In this document: one piece after another, positions 1 to 6,254 of the stretch
Layout: each line of letters starts with the position of its first letter
How positions within the stretch are numbered: the first letter of the stretch is position 1
Assembly: GCA_023386765.1 (NCBI GenBank)
Contig: JAEWJD010000415.1
Coordinates: forward strand, 1-9,944
Direction: 5' to 3'
From: Pseudomonadota bacterium
Lineage (GTDB): Bacteria; Pseudomonadota; Gammaproteobacteria; Burkholderiales; Burkholderiaceae_B
Length of the DNA stretch: 9,944 nucleotides
The notes under the pieces: generated by a model
The model's database searches: none
Seen by the model: only the letters and a program-made list of their open reading frames with translations
Told to the model about the DNA's origin: nothing
Position numbers and translations under genes: made by a program

Positions 1-41
1 CGCCGGCGCGCCACCACGATAACCACACAAGGGGACAAGAC

Positions 42-1016
42 ATGACAACCATCACCCGCGGCCTGGCCGCCCTGCTTGCCGGCTGCCTGCTGGTCGCTCC
101 CGCGCTGGCCGCCGATCCCTGGCCCAACCGGCCGATCCGGCTGATCGTGCCCTTTCCGCCGGGCGGCACCACCGACGTGCTGGCGCGCACGCTGGCCGAA
201 CCGCTGGCCAAGCAGCTGGGCCAGACCGTCGTGGTCGAAAACCGCAACGGTGCGGCGGGCCGTATCGGCAGCGAGTTCGTCATCCGTGCCGACCCGGACG
301 GCTACACGCTGGGCATCGCCACCGTCAGTTCGCACGCCGTCACGCCGGTGGTGTATAGCGGCATCAACTACGACCCCGTGCGAGACCTGGCGCCGATCAC
401 CCGGCTGGCGTCGGTACCCAACGTGCTGACCGTCGGGCCCGCCGTGCCGGCGCAGGACCTCGCCGGCTTCGTGGCGTTGCTCAAGGACAAGCCCAACACC
501 TATACCTACGGTTCGGCCGGCGCCGGTTCGGAAGCCAACATGATGGGCGAGCTTTTCAAGCTCAGTACCGGCACGCAGATGATGCATGTCCCGTATCGCG
601 GCTCCAGCCCTGCGCTGCAGGATGCGCTGGGCGGACAGATCGCCGCCGTGTTCGACAACCTGCCGTCGTCGCTGCCCTTCATCCGCAATGGCGACCTGAA
701 GGCGCTGGCCGTGGCCTACCCGACCCGTCTGGAGGCCCTGCCGGACGTACCGACTTTTGCCGAAGCCGGCATTCCGGAGGTCAATGATGCCTCCTGGTTC
801 GGCCTGGTCGCGCCGGCGCGCACCCCACCGGAAATCGTCGACCGGATCCAGCAGGCGGTGGCACAGGTGCTGCAAATGCCGCAGGTGCGTGACAAACTGG
901 CCGGGTTTTCCGCCGTGCCCGTAGGCAACCGTCCGGAGGTCTTCGCCGCCGAACTGCGGGCCGAAATCGACAAGCAGCGCGTCACGGCGCAACGCGCCGG
1001 CATCACGCTGAACTGA
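42..1016 (+). CDS. Bug-family (TctC-like) periplasmic tricarboxylate transporter receptor
   Basis: A 324-residue extracytoplasmic solute receptor of the Bug/TctC family, which captures small, usually carboxylated ligands in the periplasm for tripartite tricarboxylate transporters. Residues 1-24 form a Sec signal peptide ending in APALA-A. The mature protein starts near DPWPNRPIRL and has the family's first ligand loop, PFPPGGTTD (37-45), followed by LARTLAEPLAKQLG, VVVENRNGAAG (63-73), the YDPVRDLAPI segment near 110 and HVPYRGSSPA (182-191) before DALGGQI. Length is normal. The ATG is preceded by AAGGGGA with a 6-nt spacer. The stop lies 12 nt before the M81 gene, so the two are probably co-transcribed. 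No tctA/tctB lies in the window, so this is an orphan receptor here. A lipobox-like LAGC (12-15) occurs inside the signal peptide, but the AxA site downstream fits signal peptidase I better. The ligand cannot be read from sequence. Confidence 0.93.
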   Translation: MTTITRGLAALLAGCLLVAPALAADPWPNRPIRLIVPFPPGGTTDVLARTLAEPLAKQLGQTVVVENRNGAAGRIGSEFVIRADPDGYTLGIATVSSHAVTPVVYSGINYDPVRDLAPITRLASVPNVLTVGPAVPAQDLAGFVALLKDKPNTYTYGSAGAGSEANMMGELFKLSTGTQMMHVPYRGSSPALQDALGGQIAAVFDNLPSSLPFIRNGDLKALAVAYPTRLEALPDVPTFAEAGIPEVNDASWFGLVAPARTPPEIVDRIQQAVAQVLQMPQVRDKLAGFSAVPVGNRPEVFAAELRAEIDKQRVTAQRAGITLN

Positions 1017-1028
1017 AAGGAGCCTCTC

Positions 1029-2513
1029 ATGCCCGCCTACCGTGTGCTGGTCGGCCAGCTGTTCCAGGAAACCCACGGCTTCACGCCTGTCCTCACCCCG
1101 CTGGAAGCCTTCGAGATCGAGCGAGGCGAAGCCATGCTGCAAGCCAATGCCGCCGCTGACTCGGTGCTGGGCGGCATCCTGCGCACGCTGCAAGAGGAAG
1201 ACTGCGAAGCGGTGCCGACCCTGGCGGCCCGCGCGCGCCCCGGCGGGCGGGTCGAGGACAGCGCCTATGACGCGTTGCGCGCGCCGCTGCTGGCGCGTGC
1301 AGCGCAGGGCGGCTTTGACGCCATCGCACTGTGCCTGCACGGTTGCATGCAGACGCAATCCCTCGACAGCGCCGAAGCCGACTTGCTGGCAGCGTTGCGC
1401 GCGCAGGTGGGCCCCGATCTGCCCATCGTCGCGGGCTTTGATCTGCACGCCCACGCGATTGCCCCGATGCTCACGCAGCTGGACTTTGCCTCGGCCTACA
1501 AAACCAATCCCCATGCCGACGCCGCCGCAACCGGCCAGCGCGTGGCACGAGAACTGCTGCGCCAATTGCGCGGCGGGCCGCGGCCACAAGGCTTCTGCGT
1601 GCACGTGCCGATGCTCACGCGGGGTAATGACGAAACCGCCCACGGGCCGCTGGCCCGGCTGCACGAGCAGGCCAGCCAGGCCGTTCAAGCCGACCCCGGG
1701 CTGCTCGATGTCTCGATCTTCAACGTCAACCCCTTCATCGATGGCGTCGACGTCGGGCAGACCGTCCTGGCCTATGGACTGGGCCAGGCGGCCGGACGCG
1801 CACGCCAGCTCGCGCTGAGCCTGGCCGGTGCGCTCTGGGACGAGCGCGACGCCTTTGTGCATGCCTTGCCCGATGTCGATCAGTTGCTGGCACGCCATCG
1901 TGACAGTGCCTGTCTGACGCTGGGCGACTTCGGCGACCGCGTATTGGCCGGCGGCCCCGGCGACAGCCTGCATGTGCTGGAACGCGCACTGGCGGGCAGC
2001 CCGCGGCGCATCGCGGCCATCGTCACCGACCCACAGGCGCTGGCAGCCTGCCAGGCCGCCGGCCTGCAGGCCGAACTGACCCTGACCGCCGGCGGCGCCT
2101 ACAGCCCGGATTGCGCCCCCCTCGCCCTCAACGGCCGGGTCACGGCCCTGGGCGACGGCGTGTTCCGCAACCGCGGCACCTTCATGCGCGGCGCCACGCT
2201 GCGCCTGGGCCCGCATGCCGTGCTGAGCCACCCGCGCTACGAACTGCTCATCACCCAGGACGCCGTCATGTCGCAGGATCCCGGTTGCTATCTGGATGCC
2301 GGCATCGACCTCGCAACCTGCCAGTTGATCGTGGCCAAGTCCGGCTACCACTTCAAACTGGCCTTCGACACGCTGGGGGCCTGCGATTGCGCCGAAACCC
2401 CTGGCCTGACGGGCTACCACCCGCAACGCCTGCCGTTCGAGCGCGCCCGCCCGCTCTATCCGCTGGATCGGCCCGACTACCAGGCCCGCGCCATCGCGCT
2501 GACGCGGCCGTGA
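1029..2513 (+). CDS. M81 family metallopeptidase (MlrC/microcystinase-like)
   Basis: A 494-residue member of the M81 family, named for MlrC, the zinc enzyme that cleaves linearised microcystin. Most members are in organisms that never meet microcystin, and their substrates are unknown. Candidate metal ligands are visible in the expected order: E14 in FQETHGF, H104 in CLHGCM, D138 and H140 in GFDLHAH, and H162 in KTNPHAD. The C-terminal MlrC_C-type domain has a GDFGDRVLAGGPGDS stretch (about 299-313), in place of the more usual DNPGGGAPGD form. There is no signal peptide, so it is cytoplasmic. The start has an excellent AAAGGAG with a 6-nt spacer that overlaps the upstream receptor's stop. The pairing with a Bug receptor suggests it hydrolyses an imported amide or lactam-like compound; that is inference. 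Family is sure, reaction is not. Confidence 0.9.
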   Translation: MPAYRVLVGQLFQETHGFTPVLTPLEAFEIERGEAMLQANAAADSVLGGILRTLQEEDCEAVPTLAARARPGGRVEDSAYDALRAPLLARAAQGGFDAIALCLHGCMQTQSLDSAEADLLAALRAQVGPDLPIVAGFDLHAHAIAPMLTQLDFASAYKTNPHADAAATGQRVARELLRQLRGGPRPQGFCVHVPMLTRGNDETAHGPLARLHEQASQAVQADPGLLDVSIFNVNPFIDGVDVGQTVLAYGLGQAAGRARQLALSLAGALWDERDAFVHALPDVDQLLARHRDSACLTLGDFGDRVLAGGPGDSLHVLERALAGSPRRIAAIVTDPQALAACQAAGLQAELTLTAGGAYSPDCAPLALNGRVTALGDGVFRNRGTFMRGATLRLGPHAVLSHPRYELLITQDAVMSQDPGCYLDAGIDLATCQLIVAKSGYHFKLAFDTLGACDCAETPGLTGYHPQRLPFERARPLYPLDRPDYQARAIALTRP

Positions 2514-2539
2514 ATCGGCGCCGGCTTGCGGTATCCTGC

Positions 2540-2574
2540 CCCGGTTGCCGCCAGCCGGCGGCAGACCAACCGGG
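2540..2574 (+). promoter_or_regulatory. Strong stem-loop in the gap before the XRE-cupin gene
   Basis: Two nested inverted repeats lie in the 78-nt gap between the M81 and XRE-cupin genes. The inner stem is GCCGCC (2547-2552) and GGCGGC (2557-2562), with the 4-nt loop AGCC. The outer stem is CCCGGTT (2540-2546) and AACCGGG (2568-2574), separated from the inner stem by a 5-nt one-sided bulge (2563-2567). No T-run follows, so it is not a classical intrinsic terminator. It could be an autoregulatory operator for the adjacent HTH protein, or an mRNA structure that lowers readthrough from the upstream genes. The repeat is seen in the sequence; the role is inferred. Confidence 0.5.
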
Positions 2575-2591
2575 TACGGGAGCAAGCCACC

Positions 2592-3140
2592 ATGCCAAGA
2601 ATCGGTGCGGACCTGCGTGAACTTCGACGGCGACGCGGCCTGGGCATCCGAGAAGTCGCCGCCAGATCGGGCGTCTCGCACGCCTCCATTTCGCTGATCG
2701 AGCGCGACAAGATCAGCCCGTCGCTGGACACCCTGGCCGCCGTGCTCGACGCGCTGGGCAGCACCATCGTCGGCTTTTTCTCCAACAGCCGGCTGCTGGT
2801 GGCCGAATCGCCGTTCTACGGGCCGGACGAACTGCCCGAGATCGGCAATGCCAACGCCATCTCGTATCGCATGATCGGCAGCCGCTACGCCAACCGCGCC
2901 ATGCTGATGATGCGCGAGCACTACGCGCCGGGCGCCGATACCGGCGAACTGTTCAGCCACAACGCCCAGGAGGCCGGCCTGGTCACACAGGGCGCGGTCG
3001 AAGTGACCGTCGGCGACAAGATCCGCGTGCTGCAGGCCGGCGAAGCCTACTATTTCGACAGCCGCGTGCCGCATCGCTTTCGCAATGCCCACGACGGCCC
3101 GAGTGAAATCGTCAGCGCCGTCACCCCGCCCACCTACTGA
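2592..3140 (+). CDS. XRE-family transcriptional regulator with C-terminal cupin domain
   Basis: A 182-residue cytoplasmic regulator of the PuuR-like architecture. It has an N-terminal Xre/Cro helix-turn-helix (about 5-62: LRELRRRRGLGIREVAARSGVSHASISLIERDKISPSLDTL, with the recognition helix near SHASISLIER) and a C-terminal small-molecule-binding cupin (about 105-178: FSHNAQEAGLVTQGAVEVTVGD, then LQAGEAYYFDSRVPHRFRN). H123, E127 and H161 are candidate ligands for a cupin metal or effector. The reading frame stays open back to a TTG at 2526, but I chose the ATG at 2592 because it sits directly before the HTH and has GGGAG upstream (9-nt spacer), and because the extension would translate the hairpin. 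Proteins of this class often control genes for amine, amino-acid or carboxylate catabolism. Its place after the receptor-M81 pair suggests it controls that pair and perhaps itself. No membrane segment or truncation is seen. Confidence 0.9.
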   Translation: MPRIGADLRELRRRRGLGIREVAARSGVSHASISLIERDKISPSLDTLAAVLDALGSTIVGFFSNSRLLVAESPFYGPDELPEIGNANAISYRMIGSRYANRAMLMMREHYAPGADTGELFSHNAQEAGLVTQGAVEVTVGDKIRVLQAGEAYYFDSRVPHRFRNAHDGPSEIVSAVTPPTY

Positions 3141-3156
3141 CCCCCGGCCGGGACGC

Positions 3157-3186
3157 TTGCCGTCAAGGCTGCCTCTCACGTACACT
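3157..3186 (+). promoter_or_regulatory. Candidate sigma-70 promoter for the receptor/hydratase/lyase unit
   Basis: TTGCCG (3157-3162) and TACACT (3181-3186) each match four of six consensus bases and are 18 bp apart. They lie in the only sizeable gap (3141-3222) upstream of the five-gene unit. Transcription would start near 3193, inside the adjacent inverted repeat. A short CCCGGCCGGG palindrome (3143-3152) after the XRE stop lacks a T-run and is not a convincing terminator, so readthrough from upstream is possible. This is a by-eye promoter call. Confidence 0.35.
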
Positions 3187-3205
3187 TGTATTAACATCAA
3201 TACAA
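3186..3205. promoter_or_regulatory. Putative operator: TTGTATT-N6-AATACAA inverted repeat
   Basis: A perfect 7-bp inverted repeat (3186-3192 and 3199-3205) with a 6-bp centre lies 17 bp before the ATG of the second receptor and touches the candidate -10 element. It is AT-rich in a very GC-rich region, which makes chance less likely. Its size and symmetry fit a dimeric winged-helix repressor. The best candidate is the GntR/HutC protein encoded one gene downstream, whose family usually autoregulates its operon. The XRE-cupin protein is the alternative. The repeat is observed; the binding is inferred. Confidence 0.55.
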
Positions 3206-3222
3206 CATGACAGGAGCGAGAC

Positions 3223-4179
3223 ATGAAGATGGCACACTGGCTGGCTGGCGGCACCTTGATGGGCGCAATGGCCCTGAGCCCGGCCTGGGCGCAAAGCGAT
3301 GTGATCAAGCTGGTGGTAGGCGCACCGCCCGGAGGCACCACGGATACCGTGGCTCGCAGCATTGCCCAGCACATGGCCAAGGATCTGCAGCGCACCGTGC
3401 TGGTCGAGAACAAACCCGGCGCGGGCGGCAACATCGCCGCCGACCAGGTCGCCAAGAGCAAGCCCGACGGCAATACGCTGCTGGTGACCTTCACCGGCTT
3501 CTCCATCAATGCCTCGCTCTATCGCAAGCTGCCCTTCGATCCGGTGCGCGACTTCACCCCGGTCAGCATGCTGGCCACCGTGCCCAGCGTGCTGGTGGCG
3601 CACAAAGACTTCCCGGCCAATGACATCCCTCAGTTGCTGGAGACGGTCAGGGCGCATCCCGGCAAATACACCATGGCGCTGGGCGCAGTCGGTTCCTCGC
3701 TGCATATGGCCGGCGAACGCATGAAGATGCTGGCGGACCTGGACATCCTGAACGTGCCCTACAAGGGCACCTCGCCCGCCATCGCCGACCTGCTCGGCGG
3801 CCAGGTCGACATGATGATGGCCAGCTCGCTCAATGCCCTGCCGCACATCAAGAGCGGTTCGCTCAAGGCGCTGGGCGTGACCAGCCCGAAGATGCTGCCG
3901 CAGTTCCCTGGCGTGGCGCCCATCGGCGATACCATCGACGGTTTCGAATCCAACGCCTGGTTCGCCCTGTTCGGCCCGGCCGGCCTGCCGCCGCAGACGC
4001 TGCAAACGCTCAATGCCGCTGCGCGCAAGGCCGTGGCCACGCCCGAGTTCCGCAAACTGCTGGAAAATGAAGCTGCCAGCGCCGTCAGCAGCAGCCCCGA
4101 GGAGCTGGGCGAATTCGTGCGCCAGGACATCGACCGTTACGCCGAAATCGTCAAGCACACTGGCGCCACGGTCGATTGA
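3223..4179 (+). CDS. Bug-family (TctC-like) periplasmic receptor, second copy
   Basis: A 318-residue Bug/TctC-type receptor that heads the five-gene unit. The signal peptide covers residues 1-23 and is cleaved at SPAWA-Q. The ligand loop is GAPPGGTTD (33-41), followed by VLVENKPGAGGNIAAD (59-74), FDPVRDFTPVSML (105-117), NVPYKGTSPA (177-186) and DLLGGQVDMMM. AGGAG (3212-3216) gives a good ribosome site with a 6-nt spacer. It is clearly divergent from the receptor at 42-1016, especially around the first loop (GAPPGG against PFPPGG), so the two are not a recent duplication and probably bind different ligands. Its operon mates suggest the ligand is an unsaturated or hydroxylated di- or tricarboxylate that feeds the hydratase and lyase; this is inferred from context. 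The membrane components TctA/TctB are absent from the window and may be supplied from elsewhere. Confidence 0.93.
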   Translation: MKMAHWLAGGTLMGAMALSPAWAQSDVIKLVVGAPPGGTTDTVARSIAQHMAKDLQRTVLVENKPGAGGNIAADQVAKSKPDGNTLLVTFTGFSINASLYRKLPFDPVRDFTPVSMLATVPSVLVAHKDFPANDIPQLLETVRAHPGKYTMALGAVGSSLHMAGERMKMLADLDILNVPYKGTSPAIADLLGGQVDMMMASSLNALPHIKSGSLKALGVTSPKMLPQFPGVAPIGDTIDGFESNAWFALFGPAGLPPQTLQTLNAAARKAVATPEFRKLLENEAASAVSSSPEELGEFVRQDIDRYAEIVKHTGATVD

Positions 4180-4199
4180 ACCCCCTACCCGGAGTCCCC

Positions 4200-4976
4200 G
4201 TGGCCGATAGCCCGCTACCCCTCTATCACAAGGTCTACCTGCTGTTGAAGCAGCGTCTGCAGGCCGGCGGTTTCGCACCGCTGGCTGCGCTGCCCGGGGA
4301 AAACGCCCTGGCAGCCGAGTACGGCGTCTCGCGCCTGACGATACGCCGCTCGCTCGAAGCCCTCGAAGCCGAAGGCCTGATCGAGCGGCGTCAGGGGCGC
4401 GGCACCTTCGCTGCCGAACAGGCAGTGCTTTCGGCACCGCAGCAGAGCACGGATATCGACACCCTGATGGCGCACCTGGCGCGCATGGGCATGCAGACCC
4501 AGGTCACGCTGCTGACGCTGGAGACACTGGCCGCGCCGCCGCAGGTGGCCGCGCAGCTGGAGCTGCCTGCCGCCGCACAGGTGCAGCGCGCCGTGCGCGT
4601 GCGCAGCCACCAGGGTCTGCCCTTCTCCTACCTGACCACCTATGTCCCGCAGGCCATCGCCCAGCGCATCACGCGTGAAGACCTGGTCGGCAAGCCGCTG
4701 CTGGCGATCTTCCGTGACCTGGGCGTGCAGGTCGCGCGCGCCGAACAGTCCATCTCCGCCGTGCTGGCCGAGCCGCAGGTGGCGGCCGCGCTGGACGTAC
4801 CGGTGGGTTCGGCCCTGCTGAGCCTGCATCGCCTGGTGCGCGACGCCGACGACCATCCGGTGGAGTGGCTGCACGCGCTCTATCGGCCCGACCGCTACGA
4901 ATATCGCATGGACATGCAGGCTCACGACACGCCCGGACAGCCTGCCTGGCTGCCGGCCGGCACCTCCTCATCCTGA
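4200..4976 (+). CDS. GntR/HutC-family transcriptional regulator with UTRA domain
   Basis: A 258-residue one-component regulator. The N-terminal winged HTH (about 5-74) shows the full GntR signature: PLYHKVYLLLKQRL, LPGENALAAEYGVSRLTIRRSLEALEAEGLIERRQGRGTF. The rest (about 95-238) is a UTRA ligand-binding domain with its typical pieces PFSYLTTYVP (141-150), LGVQVARAEQSISAV (174-188) and HPVEWLHALYRPDRYEY. I chose the GTG at 4200, which has GGAG at 4191-4194 with a 5-nt spacer. A TTG at 4176 overlaps the receptor's stop codon and would add only eight residues. It sits between the receptor and the hydratase large subunit (15-nt gap to the latter), so it is co-transcribed with its likely targets. 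UTRA domains bind an operon's substrate or product and release DNA. The candidate site is the inverted repeat at 3186-3205. The effector is unknown, probably an organic acid of the pathway. Confidence 0.93.
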   Translation: MADSPLPLYHKVYLLLKQRLQAGGFAPLAALPGENALAAEYGVSRLTIRRSLEALEAEGLIERRQGRGTFAAEQAVLSAPQQSTDIDTLMAHLARMGMQTQVTLLTLETLAAPPQVAAQLELPAAAQVQRAVRVRSHQGLPFSYLTTYVPQAIAQRITREDLVGKPLLAIFRDLGVQVARAEQSISAVLAEPQVAAALDVPVGSALLSLHRLVRDADDHPVEWLHALYRPDRYEYRMDMQAHDTPGQPAWLPAGTSSS

Positions 4977-4991
4977 TTTGACGCGCCCTTC

Positions 4992-6254
4992 ATGACTGCC
5001 CAGACCCTCGCCCAGAAACTGCTCGCAGCCGCGGCCGGCCGCGATGCCGTGCATCCCGGCGAGATCGTCACCTGCAAGGTCGATCTCGCCATGTTCCATG
5101 ACTCGAGCGGCCCGCGCCGCCTGCAGCCCATGCTGCAAGAACTGGGCACGGGTCTGTGGGACCGCTCGAAGGTGGTCCTGGTGATGGACCATTACGTGCC
5201 GGAAGCCGACGACGAGTCGCGCCGCATCGTACGTATCGCGCGCGACTGGGCCCGCGAACAGCAATTGCCCCACGTGTACGATTCGGTGGGCATCTGCCAC
5301 GTGGTGCTGCCCGAGCACGGCCATCTGCGGCCCGGCATGTTCTGCGTCGGCGGCGACTCGCATTCCCCGACGGGCGGGGCCTTCGGCGCTTATATGTTCG
5401 GCGTCGGCAGCACCGAGATGCTGGGCGTGGTGACCAGTGGCGAAATCTGGATGCGCGTGCCCGAAACGCTGATGATGTGCTGGCACGGCCGCCTGTCGCC
5501 CGGCGTGATGGCCAAGGACATGATGCTCTACCTGATCGGCCGCTACGGCATGAATGGCGGCCGCTACCAGGCCGTGGAGTTCTGCGGTGAGGCCGTCAGT
5601 GCGCTGTCCATGCGGGAACGCATGACGCTGTCCAATCTCTCGGCTGAACTGGGTGCGCAGGCCGGCCTGATCGCCCCCGATGCCGTCACCCAGGCCTATC
5701 TGCAAGAGGTCGGCGCGCCGGCCGGCGATATCGGTCATTGGCACTCGGATGCCCAGGCTTGCGCGCAATGGCACGAGTTCGATGCCGGCACGCTGGCCCC
5801 GCAGGTGGCTGCGCCGCACAGCCCGGCCAACACGGCTGCCGTGGATGCCTACCCCGACACGCCGATACAGATCGCCTATATCGGCGCCTGTACCGGCGCC
5901 AAGCTCGACGACCTGCGTGCCGCCGCCGACGTGCTGCGCGGCCGCCGTATCGCGCCGCAGGTGCGCCTGCTGGTCGCGCCGGCCAGCCTGCGCGAGCAGG
6001 CTGCCGCCCAGGCCGAAGGCGTGCTGGACGACCTGCTGGCTGCAGGCGCCAGCCTGCTGCCCACCAGTTGCGGCGCCTGTTCCGGCTATGGCGGCTCGAT
6101 TCCTGCCGGAGCCACCGTCATCGCCACCACGGCGCGCAACTTCAAGGGCCGCATGGGCTCGGCCGACGCCCAGGTCTACCTGGCCTCTCCCTATACCGTG
6201 GCGGCCTCGGCCCTGGCCGGGCGCATCGCCGACCCCCGCAAGGTGCTCCCATGA
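4992..6254 (+). CDS. Aconitase-superfamily hydro-lyase large subunit (LeuC/HacA/DmdA-like)
   Basis: A 420-residue catalytic subunit of a two-subunit [4Fe-4S] dehydratase. The family includes 3-isopropylmalate isomerase, homoaconitase, maleate hydratase and dimethylmaleate hydratase. Cluster cysteines are C300 (IGACTGAKLDDL), C360 and C363 (TSCGACSG). Other family motifs are MDHYVPE (65-71), GDSHSPTGGAFG (121-132), GVGSTEM, MTLSNLSAELGAQAGLIAPD (211-230), RNFKGRMG (382-389) and LASPYTVAASALAG. At 420 residues it resembles the short archaeal-type enzymes rather than proteobacterial LeuC (about 470). CTGAK replaces the usual CTNGR, and PTGGAFG the usual THGAFG. These differences and the lyase next door argue against leucine biosynthesis. 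No good Shine-Dalgarno precedes the ATG; translation may be coupled to the GntR gene 15 nt upstream. It shares a 4-nt ATGA overlap with the small subunit. Superfamily is certain, substrate open. Confidence 0.88.
   Translation: MTAQTLAQKLLAAAAGRDAVHPGEIVTCKVDLAMFHDSSGPRRLQPMLQELGTGLWDRSKVVLVMDHYVPEADDESRRIVRIARDWAREQQLPHVYDSVGICHVVLPEHGHLRPGMFCVGGDSHSPTGGAFGAYMFGVGSTEMLGVVTSGEIWMRVPETLMMCWHGRLSPGVMAKDMMLYLIGRYGMNGGRYQAVEFCGEAVSALSMRERMTLSNLSAELGAQAGLIAPDAVTQAYLQEVGAPAGDIGHWHSDAQACAQWHEFDAGTLAPQVAAPHSPANTAAVDAYPDTPIQIAYIGACTGAKLDDLRAAADVLRGRRIAPQVRLLVAPASLREQAAAQAEGVLDDLLAAGASLLPTSCGACSGYGGSIPAGATVIATTARNFKGRMGSADAQVYLASPYTVAASALAGRIADPRKVLP

Noticed and set aside
2526..2591. N-terminal extension of the XRE-cupin protein from a TTG
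   Set aside because: It has no homology-like content and includes the hairpin. The ATG at 2592 has a ribosome site and begins at the HTH domain.
3143..3152. CCCGGCCGGG palindrome after the XRE-cupin stop, considered as a terminator
   Set aside because: There is no loop and no T-run after it. A short GC palindrome is easily explained by base composition.
3163..4437. Minus-strand open frame of 424 codons opposite the second receptor
   Set aside because: Low-complexity Gly/Arg/His/Gln-rich translation antisense to a clear Bug receptor, and it would run across the operator region.
5738..6250. Upstream in-frame extension of the small subunit
   Set aside because: The frame is open only because of base composition. 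The LeuD-like homology starts right after the ATG at 6251, and the extension overlaps the coding sequence of the large subunit in another frame.
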